Part shown: positions 42,070-49,800 of the stretch, piece by piece
How the letters are laid out: every line of letters starts with the position of its first letter
Position numbering within the stretch: position 1 is the stretch's first letter
Origin: Streptomyces liliifuscus
Lineage (GTDB): Bacteria > Actinomycetota > Actinomycetes > Streptomycetales > Streptomycetaceae
DNA length: 64,000 nt
NCBI RefSeq assembly: GCF_016598615.1
Contig: NZ_CP066831.1
Coordinates: 7,316,001-7,380,000, forward strand
Reading direction: 5' to 3'
Made by a program: the position numbers and the translations under genes
Notes under the pieces: model-generated
Told to the model about the DNA's origin: nothing
Seen by the model: only the letters and a program-made list of their open reading frames with translations
The model's database searches: none

Positions 42070-42596
42070 ATCGGCTGTGAGCACGGTCTGCTGCGGGACA
42101 CCACCACGTTCGTGCACGGCGGGCGTTGGCGGCCGGCCTGCGTCCGACGCTGTCCACCGACGACGTCCCCTCGGTCGGCGGCGACATGTTCTCCACGATG
42201 CGTACGGACTTCGCCGTGCAGCGCGGCCTGGACGGCGGCCTGCGCTCCCGCGACCTGCTGGAGTTCACCACGGTCGACGCCGCCCGGTCGTGCGGACTCG
42301 ACGCCCGGACGGGCAGCATCACGCCCGGCAAGGACGCCGACATCATCCTCCTGCGCACCGACGACCCGACCGTGTTCCCGGTCACCGACCCGGCCGCCAC
42401 CGTTGTCAGCGCCGGCCACCCCGGCCTGGTGGACACCGTCCTGGTCGCCGGCCGCGTGGTCAAACGCGACGGCGTCCTGGTGGGCGTGGACCTGCCGGCA
42501 CTGAGGACCCGCCTCCTCGAATCCCGCAACCGCGTCGCGGCGGCCGCGGGCGCTCCACTCGACGGCACGTGGCGCCCGCGGCCGGTGTCGGACTAA
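42070..42596 (+). pseudogene. Amidohydrolase remnant (N-terminus lost, internal deletion and frameshift)
   Basis: The 3' part encodes about 156 residues of an amidohydrolase of the methylthioadenosine/atrazine deaminase group: AAGLRPTLSTDDVPSVGGDMFSTM with the metal-binding Asp, then GSITPGKDADIILLRTDD and DTVLVAGRVVKRDG. Intact relatives exceed 400 residues. Just upstream, in another frame, CEHGLLRDTTTFVHG (42076-42120) resembles the segment normally about 40-60 residues earlier. An internal deletion plus frameshift is therefore implied, with the rest of the 5' end missing or replaced by the hexamer repeat. No ribosome site precedes the open part. A short functional protein is unlikely. Confidence 0.75.
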
Positions 42597-42602
42597 GGAC
42601 CC

Positions 42603-43691
42603 CTAGGGCTGTACGGGCTTGCCGCGCCCCCAGGACCAGGCGAGGCGGTCGGCGCCGGACTGGTTGGTGGTGGTCAGCCAGGGGCGGGCCGGATCACCCG
42701 TCAGGGTCTGCAGCGAGTAGGTGTCGTCCGTGCGCAGGCCGGGCCAGTACACGGAGCCCATCTTGAGCTCGCGGAACGTGTCGGTGACGGCCTGGAGGTA
42801 GTTGATGAAGTTGTTGTCCGGGGTCGGCTTGTTGTAGTCGAAGCCGGTGGTCATCGGGGAGCCGAACTCGTCCGCGACGGTCCGGTTCGCGCAGTCGCCG
42901 ATGCGCACCTTGAGGTCGGCCACCCACTGGTCGTACGTGGCGTAGTCCTTCCAGAACCCGTAGTGGTGCAGCGACAGATACGTGCCCTTCAGGCGCGGGT
43001 CGGCGCAGACGGACGTGACGTGGTCGTTGTAGCCGGCGCCACTGACGAAGACCCTGTTGCGGGGGACCTGCCGGTACGTGTCCAGCCACTTCGCGGCTAT
43101 GTCAGCCCACTCCGTGTCGGTGTAGCCGTGCGGCTCGTTCATCGGCTCGAAGTAGACCCGCTTGTCGCTCTTGTAGGCCTTGACCACGGTGTTCCACATC
43201 GGCCAGTAGGTGGCCGTGTCGTCGATGAAGCCGTCCTTGCGTGGTCCCGTTCCCTCCCAGTAGGACAGGATGACCTTGAAGCCCTTGTCCGAGGCCGCGT
43301 CGATGACTCCGCGATACGACTTCCAGTAGCGGCCGTTGACCGTGTACGGGTTGATGGGCAGCCGGACCGTGTTGGCACCGAGGTTCGCACGGAAGGCCGA
43401 GATCACCCGGCTGGCCTTGGTGTACGTCTGGGCGTAGGTGTCGGACGTCGACAGGCCGGACAGCACGACCGGGTCGTCGGCGAAGTTGTCACGCGGGTCG
43501 GCCCAGTTCACGCCCTTGAACTGGGTCGTGTCCTTGCTCAGCCCACTCGTGTGTCCGCCCGTGTGTCCACTCGACGTGGCACCGGCCGGGCTCGCGGCGA
43601 TGGTCGTGCCGCTGGTCCCGGCGATCAGGAGCGCCACGAAGGCGGCCCGCAGCCGGGGGGTGAATCGGGTGCCGGCGGGGGTTCTGCGCAT
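42603..43691 (-). CDS. Secreted glycoside hydrolase family 5 (cellulase-like)
   Basis: A 362-residue precursor with a signal peptide to about residue 38 (ASPAGA) and a GH5 (beta/alpha)8 catalytic domain. It opens FKGVNWADPRDNF; the acid/base Glu is in RVYFEPMNEPHGYTD and the nucleophile Glu in TVADEFGSPMTTG. LSLHHYGFW supplies the conserved His/Tyr. No carbohydrate-binding module is present, so it is a single-domain endoglucanase or mannanase type; substrate not assigned. Two LacI-type palindromes lie 97 and 164 bases upstream of the start, suggesting sugar-responsive repression. It ends 7 bases from the amidohydrolase remnant. Confidence 0.9.
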   Translation of the reverse strand: MRRTPAGTRFTPRLRAAFVALLIAGTSGTTIAASPAGATSSGHTGGHTSGLSKDTTQFKGVNWADPRDNFADDPVVLSGLSTSDTYAQTYTKASRVISAFRANLGANTVRLPINPYTVNGRYWKSYRGVIDAASDKGFKVILSYWEGTGPRKDGFIDDTATYWPMWNTVVKAYKSDKRVYFEPMNEPHGYTDTEWADIAAKWLDTYRQVPRNRVFVSGAGYNDHVTSVCADPRLKGTYLSLHHYGFWKDYATYDQWVADLKVRIGDCANRTVADEFGSPMTTGFDYNKPTPDNNFINYLQAVTDTFRELKMGSVYWPGLRTDDTYSLQTLTGDPARPWLTTTNQSGADRLAWSWGRGKPVQP

Positions 43692-43787
43692 CAGCTTGCC
43701 CTTTCAGGAGATGGCGGCTCGGTGCATGGGGCTGGTGCCCGCGCGTGGCTGAGCGGCCGTCGGTGGCGTGCCGGGCCGGACGGGCGG

Positions 43788-43801
43788 TGTTTACGTAAAC
43801 A
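43788..43801. promoter_or_regulatory. LacI-type operator, proximal copy
   Basis: The perfect 14-bp palindrome TGTTTACGTAAACA has the central CG and A/T-rich flanks of LacI-family operators. It is 97 bases upstream of the GH5 start. An identical copy lies 67 bases further. Confidence 0.75.
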
Positions 43802-43812
43802 TCGGAACGAAG

Positions 43813-43846
43813 AGTCGAGCCCGACCTCGCGGCCGTGGGCTCGACT
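43813..43846. other. Hairpin between the two operators
   Basis: Perfect 10-bp arms agtcgagccc and gggctcgact surround a 14-base loop. The hairpin is nearly centred between the two palindromes. Confidence 0.6.
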
Positions 43847-43854
43847 TGGGGTGA

Positions 43855-43868
43855 TGTTTACGTAAACA
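43855..43868. promoter_or_regulatory. LacI-type operator, distal copy
   Basis: The same TGTTTACGTAAACA palindrome, extended to 16 bp (A...T) here. Centre-to-centre distance to the proximal copy is 67 bp, about six helical turns, suited to a loop. Confidence 0.75.
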
Positions 43869-43993
43869 TCGCGGCGCCGGAATCGTGGCACCCGGCGCAG
43901 CGATCGTCAAGGTTTCCTACGCGTAACAGCTGTTGGGTCGTGGGGCTCGATGGGATGGGATGGGTGGGTTGGGGCGGGGTGAGGCTGTTCGGC

Positions 43994-45595
43994 TCACGGG
44001 TGTGGTCGCAGGGGGGACTGCCATGTCACCGTCGTCCCGGTTCCGGGTTCGTCGGCCCTCTCCGGCTCCGGCTCCCTCTCCGGCTTCCTCTCCAACTCCC
44101 GGTCCCTCTCCGTCTCCGCATCCGCGTCGCCGTCGTCGTACACCGTCAGTCGTACGCCGGGGCGGCCGTCCGGGAGGGTCGTCGTCGCGTCGATCGAGAC
44201 GGTGACGCGGGTGGTGCCGGTGCGGCGGGACGCGGCCGCGAGGGCGTCGCGGAGGGCGGTGAGTAGGCGGGTGGCCACCGGGTTCGGGACGCGGGCGTCG
44301 ACGGGCCCCGTGAACTGTACGGAGGGCTGGAATCCGAGGGCCGCCGCCGCGCCTGCCGTCTCGCGGAGGACCTTGCCCCGGAACGTGGTGGGGGCGTCGG
44401 CGGGCGGCTGCTGCAGCGCGAAGATCGCCGTACGGACCTCCTGGACGGTCGACCGGAGTTCCTCGACGGCCCGGCCCAGCATCGCGTGGACCTCGGCGTC
44501 CTGCTCCTCGTCGGCGGTGCGGCGCTGGGTGGACTCCAGCATCATGCCGGTCGCGAAGAGCCGCTGTACGACCAGATCGTGCAGGTCACGGGCGATCCGG
44601 TCACGGTCCTCGAAGACCGCGAGCCGCTCCCTGCGCTGCTGGGCGTCCGCGAGGACGAGCGCGAGGGCGGCCTGCGAGGCGAACTGCGTGGCCAGCAACT
44701 GCTCCACGGACGTGTACGGACGGTCGCCGCGCCGACGCGGGAGGGCGAGGGTGCCGATGAGCCGGCCGCCGGCCTGGAGCGGCAGCAGCATGCTCGGCCC
44801 GAACCGGTGCCGTACCTCCGTCGTCATACGCGGGTCGGTCGCCGAGTCGTCGACGAACACCGGCTCCCCGCCCAGGAGTTGATCGAGGACCGCACTGCCC
44901 GGCGCGATGGTCGTACCGACGAGACCGCCCGGGTCGTCGGGCGTCGACGCCGTCACGATCTCCATGCCGCCCTCGTCGGTGGGCTGGAGGATCACCCCGG
45001 CCGAGGCATCGGCGAGCATCCGGGCGCGCTCGGCGACCGTCATCAGCGCGTCGGCCGCCGTCTCACCGGTGAGCAGTGCCGTGGTCACGGCCGCCGCGCC
45101 CTCGATCCAGCGTTCCCGCTGACGGACCGTCTCGTACAGGCGGGCGTTGCCGATCGCGATGCCCGCCTGGGTGGCCAGCACGCGCACCAACTGCTCGTCC
45201 TCGCCCGTGAAATCGCCGCCGTCGCGTTTCCCGGTGAGACGGAGGCGTCCGTACGCGTCATTCCGTACGTGCACCGGCACGTCGAGGCGGCTGTCCGTGT
45301 CCTGCCCGGCAGCCGGTGGTTCGGCCGTGTGGAACTCCGTCGGGCAACCGTCGTCGTCACCGTGATCGCCAACGTGTCCGGGGTCGGTGGCCTCCAGGGT
45401 CGCGTGCCGGGCGTCGGTCAGCTCGGCCGCGGTGTCCACGATGTGCTGGAGCGTGGCAGGCAGCTCCGGGTCGGCGCCGACGCCCAGGACGGCTTCGAGC
45501 AGGCGGGGGAGCGGGCCACGGGGAGTGGACGGCTCGCTGGGTTCGACGGGCTCAGGGGGACCGACGGGCTCGGGGGGTTCGGAGGCTTGGCTCAT
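43994..45595 (-). CDS. GAF-domain sensor histidine kinase with eroded ATPase domain
   Basis: A 533-residue cytoplasmic DosS/DevS-like kinase. Two GAF domains (about 30-170 and 185-325) are followed by the H-box DRIARDLHDLVVQRLFATGMML with the phosphoacceptor His at about residue 339. The N-terminus is a Pro/Glu repeat (PVGPPEPVEPSEPS). In the HATPase part the N-box expected as ALREALSNVARHA reads ALRDALAAASRRT, so the Mg/ATP-binding Asn is gone. After DDGDAD the usual GHGL region is replaced by a Glu/Arg/Pro repeat (ERDRELERKPEREPEPER), before GTTVTWQSPL closes the domain. It may be non-catalytic, or act only as phosphoacceptor or scaffold. No response regulator is adjacent. Confidence 0.85.
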   Translation of the reverse strand: MSQASEPPEPVGPPEPVEPSEPSTPRGPLPRLLEAVLGVGADPELPATLQHIVDTAAELTDARHATLEATDPGHVGDHGDDDGCPTEFHTAEPPAAGQDTDSRLDVPVHVRNDAYGRLRLTGKRDGGDFTGEDEQLVRVLATQAGIAIGNARLYETVRQRERWIEGAAAVTTALLTGETAADALMTVAERARMLADASAGVILQPTDEGGMEIVTASTPDDPGGLVGTTIAPGSAVLDQLLGGEPVFVDDSATDPRMTTEVRHRFGPSMLLPLQAGGRLIGTLALPRRRGDRPYTSVEQLLATQFASQAALALVLADAQQRRERLAVFEDRDRIARDLHDLVVQRLFATGMMLESTQRRTADEEQDAEVHAMLGRAVEELRSTVQEVRTAIFALQQPPADAPTTFRGKVLRETAGAAAALGFQPSVQFTGPVDARVPNPVATRLLTALRDALAAASRRTGTTRVTVSIDATTTLPDGRPGVRLTVYDDGDADAETERDRELERKPEREPEPERADEPGTGTTVTWQSPLRPHP

Positions 45596-45681
45596 GCGGG
45601 CGGCGGAGGGTCCGGCTCTCTGCGTACGGGCTGCATACGGTCTGCGTAGGGTCTGTGGGCGGTCCGCGTTCGGGGTGGCGC

Positions 45682-46719
45682 TCAGGTGGCCAGCGGGTCG
45701 AGGGCCAGGGGCTCGATCCTGCCCTCCAGCATCGCGCCCAGGCCGAGGACCGCGCACACGTCGGGGCGTTCGGCGATGTGCACCGGCATGCCCGTCGCGT
45801 GCCGCAGCATCTGGTCGAGGCCCGGCAGCAGGGCGCTGCCGCCGACCATCATGATCCCGCGGTCGGCGAGGTCGGCCACCAGGTCCGGCGGGCAGACGCG
45901 GAGCACCTTGCCGATGCCGTCGAGGACGGCGGTCAGCGGGGTCTGGATCGCGTCGCGCACGGCGGCCGTGTCGACCTGCACGGAACGGGCGAGGCCGGTG
46001 GCCACGTCCCTGCCGTGGATCTCGGTGGAGGCGGGGCCGTGCGGGGTCAGCCCGTTCCCGGAGAGGGCGAGCTGCAGCGGTCGTACGGACTGCGACGGAA
46101 GCATCAACTCGTGCTGGTGGCGCAGGTGTTGGACGATCGCGTGGTCGATGGCCTCGCCGCCGACCGGGATGCGCGCGGCGGTCACGATCGATCCGAGGGA
46201 CAGCACCGCGACCTGGGTGGCGGCGGCCCCGCACACCATGATCATGGTCGCCTCGGGCCGCTCGACGGGCAGCCCGCAGCCCACTCCGGCGGCGATGAGC
46301 GTGTCGACGAGCTCGACGCGCCGCGCACCGAGTCCGACGAGCGTCTCGACGGCGGCGCGCTCCGCGAGCGGGTCGGCGTCGTGCGGGGTGCAGATGGCCG
46401 CCCGCAGCCGGGGCTTGCGGCGCAGGGCGCGGCGCACCTTGTCGCCGAGCAGCTGGCGGAGCATGCGCTGGGCCATCTCGATGTCGACGACCGTGCCGCC
46501 GGAGACGGGCCGTACGACGCGGATGTAGTCGGGCGTGCGGCCCGTCATCTTCTCCGCGAACTCGCCGACGGCGATCAGGGCGCCGGTCTTCGTGTTCACG
46601 GCGGCGACGCTCGGCTGGTCCACGACGAGCCCGGCGCCCTTCACGAACACACGCGTCCTCGCCGCCCCCATGTCGACGGCGAAATGGCAGCGGCGCAACT
46701 GCTCCAGGCTGGCGGTCAT
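45682..46719 (-). CDS. mbl: MreB-like protein Mbl
   Basis: A 345-residue actin-like protein of the MreB family. Phosphate loop 1 is CHFAVDMGAARTRVFVKGAG. The phosphate 2 region is ATMIMVCGAAATQVAVLSLG, where the DIGGGT of MreB has become VCGAAAT. The adenosine region is GIMMVGGSALLPGLDQML. Streptomyces Mbl acts with MreB in spore-wall synthesis and is a shortened, divergent form; the chromosomal position agrees with S. coelicolor mbl as recalled. The ATG at 46719 (MTASLEQLRRCHF) has GGGAGGA upstream. It is separated by 166 bp from the conflict operon, which reads toward it on the same strand. Confidence 0.88.
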   Translation of the reverse strand: MTASLEQLRRCHFAVDMGAARTRVFVKGAGLVVDQPSVAAVNTKTGALIAVGEFAEKMTGRTPDYIRVVRPVSGGTVVDIEMAQRMLRQLLGDKVRRALRRKPRLRAAICTPHDADPLAERAAVETLVGLGARRVELVDTLIAAGVGCGLPVERPEATMIMVCGAAATQVAVLSLGSIVTAARIPVGGEAIDHAIVQHLRHQHELMLPSQSVRPLQLALSGNGLTPHGPASTEIHGRDVATGLARSVQVDTAAVRDAIQTPLTAVLDGIGKVLRVCPPDLVADLADRGIMMVGGSALLPGLDQMLRHATGMPVHIAERPDVCAVLGLGAMLEGRIEPLALDPLAT

Positions 46720-46885
46720 CGCGGGTCCTCCCGAGAGCACGGACGGTGGGACTCGGCCGGGCGGCGGTCCTCCTTCGCATCGTGGGGGACCTGACGGGGT
46801 GTCGCCTTTTGAGGTGGGCCGGGTGGGGTGCCGCTGGATGGGTGGTCTTGGGCGAGGGCGTGGGTCCCGGTGGTGGGCGCGGGGC

Positions 46886-49800
46886 TCAGGTGTTGGGGAG
46901 TGCCTGGATCAGGGGCGCCCATGAGGCGGTGGTCAGCTCGCAGCCCGCGCGGAGCAGGCGCTGTCTGTGCGGCTCGGAGCGGGTGTAGCCGAGGAAGCGG
47001 AGGCCGATGGCGTTCGCGGCGGTCAGCTCGGCGACCGACGAGCCGACCAGCACGGCGTCCGACGGCGACGCGCCGAGCTGGTCCAGGGCCCGCAGGAGGC
47101 AGTCCGGGTTCGGCATCAGCCGGGTCAGGTCCTCGGAGCGGCCGTGCACCCCGCCGTTCACCAGGCCGGTCAGCCGTCCGTGGGCCTGCAGATACATCCA
47201 GACGGCGCTCGGCGCGTTGTCCGCGACGACGGCGACGCGCCGGCCGAGGGCGTTGAGCGTGGTGATCAGGGAGTCGGAGAACGGGGTGGCCGTGGCGGTG
47301 GAGACGGCCCGCTCCTCGATGCGGTTGAGCCGGCGGCGCAGATCGGCTCCCAGGGGGTGCCCGGCGAACTCCCGCAACAGGTCGAGCGGGTTCGAACGCC
47401 CCTCCAGGCGTGATGTGGGTGCGCCCCCCGGCGACAGCGGCTCGCCGCTCGGCTCGCCACGCGGCACGGCGCTCGGCGCGGCTTCGGGGTGGCGCAGTTC
47501 GGCGAGGAGCGCGGTGAGCTCCTGGGTGACCTGGTCCTCCTTGGCCCGGGTGTAGAGGCGTACGAGAGGGCCGTCGAAGCCGATGAGTACGTGGGGCACG
47601 TCGACCAGGAAGGGGGCGGCGGCGTCCGGGGGCGGGGCGAACGACTCGGCCGCCGGAGGGAGGAACGGCGGCTCTTCCTTCGGCTTCAGCCGCACCGAGC
47701 ACGTCACCGAGAGCCCGGGAACCGGCCAGCTGTGCAGCTCGTTGTGGAGCGCGCCCCGCGTGGGCACACGGTGGACCGGGTGACGACGGGTGACGCGTCC
47801 GGCCTCCTTGATGACGTGGCCGAGGAGGCGTTCGGTCACGTTGCCGGTGTCACCGCCCACGAACGCCACCGGGTCGTTCACGTGCCAGGCGAGCTCCACG
47901 GACGCGGCGAAGGTTCCGCCGCGGGAGCTGGGGAGGGACAGCCGGTGGCCGGACCGCTGGGGGGTGAGGTCGACCTCGTAGTACGTGATCGGGCGCCCCG
48001 AAGCGGGTGCCTCGTGGAGCCGGTCGGGGTCGAGGAGCGTCAGCGCGCCGCCGGAGGGCTTGATGACGATGGCGGTGCGGCCGGGCTCCGGAAGGGGGAT
48101 CCACCTGGGCGGGCGGGTGGTGAACGGGCCGCGGACGAGGTCGCCCTGCTCGATCTCGGGATCCGGGGCGAGCTCCGGAAGGTTCAGGGGGCAGTACCAG
48201 GCGAGGACCGGACCGTCGCGCTGCTCCGCGTGCAACGGCCGGAAAAGAGTGAGGTCGACGGGGAGGTCGCTGTTCGCGAGTTCCTCGTACAGGACGGGCG
48301 AGAGGAGGAGCGCGATGTCCGACTGCTCCGGTGCCGGCAGAGACTCCGGGGTGGGGGGCTGCGCGGTGTGCCAGAACGTCAACCGGACCCTGGGCGGCTC
48401 GTCCGCCTCCAGGAGTATGCCCGGCAGGTCGCGCAGGGCCGCGTTCAGTACGGCCAGCACGGACCGTACGGACAGCGCGGGACGTACGGACTGTTCGGGC
48501 CGGGTCGGTGGCTCGGCTGCGGTGGACACGACGTGGGCGTTGTCGACGGAGCGCATCTCGTAGTCGTCGGGAGCCAGGCCGCCGAGCGAGAGCAGCCAGA
48601 CCAAGGAGTGGGAGAGCCTGTTGTGAGCCCTCCGGTGGTCGTCCGCGTCCGCGCACTCCATCGTGATGGTCGGCCGAGTGGCGTCCGCGATGCGGCTCAG
48701 GTTGCTGAGGGCGAGGAGGTGCAGTCGGCGGAGGTCCTCGTGTTCGGGGTGCGTGCGGAGCAGGTCGCCCAGGTCGCTGGCCGCCTGTTCGAAGTGGCCC
48801 AGTTCCAGGTCGAGTTCGGCGCGGGTGACGTGGAGCGAGAGACGCAGGGCGCGCAGCCGGGTGCGGGTCGCCTCGGCGGCGGGGCCGGGGACTCCGTCGA
48901 GGGGTTCGCCGTACCAGAGGTCGAGGGCGCGTTGGACGGCGTCGCGGGCCGTCGTCGGGTCACCGTCCTCGCGACGGGACTTCGCCTCGGCGACGAGCTC
49001 CTCGCAGCGGTTCACGTCGACGCTGTGGTGCGGCGCGTACAGGGCGTAGCCGTCCCCGGTGGTGGTGAGAAGGCCGGGACCCAGGATCTTCCGCAGCCCC
49101 GAGGAGTAGGTGGACAGTCCTCCCGCGCGGCCCGGGGAGTGCCGCCCCCACAGTCCCTCGGTCAGCTCGATGTGTGTCACAGGACTGCCGTGTCGCAGGA
49201 GCAACATGCACAGCACGGCCTGTTCCTCGGGGGAATGGTTGTGGAGGACGTCGTCGTCCCGCTCGATCCGCACCGGACCGAGCAGGCCGTAGCGGTGTCG
49301 GTCCGCGGCGAAGGCGGCCGCGCTCGCGCCGAAGGAGGGGTCCATGAGGAACTCGGCGGCGCGACGCTGTCGGTCCGTGTCCGGAGAGAGCAGAAGACGG
49401 ACGGCTGCGGCGAGCCGTGACCTGAACGCCCGCGCGAACTCCCGGAGTTCCTCCGGTGCCTCCTCCGTGCCCAGGCTCTCCAGCAGGTGTCCGAGGTCCT
49501 CCAGGTCCTTCGACTCGCCGTTCTCCCGGTCCCGCACCAGCTCGAAGTGCGTGATCCTGACGGTGCCGTCCGGAGACATCAACAGGCTCTGGGGTGTGAG
49601 GCGACCGTGTGCGACACCCTGTTCATGCAGGGCCGCGAGACCCAGCGCGATCTGCCGCACCACGGACACGCACGCCGTGAAGGGCAGTCGTGAGCTCTCG
49701 GCGGGTGTGGCTCCCTCCACGAACTCCGTGACCAGATACGCCATGTCGTCCTCGACACCGAAGTCGTGGACGTCCATCACGTTGGCGTGCCGGACACCGG

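Larger units (their letters stand above)
43692..43993. other. Intergenic region upstream of GH5 gene, with operators
   Basis: No gene in these 302 bases. The part nearest the GH5 start holds two identical palindromes with a hairpin between them. Further right there is aacagctgtt (about 43926-43935), a 10-bp palindrome of unknown role, and the GC-rich tail downstream of the sensor kinase gene. Confidence 0.7.

Noticed and set aside
42126..42596. An intact 156-residue amidohydrolase
   Set aside because: It lacks the N-terminal metal-binding half and has no credible start or ribosome site; treated as a remnant.
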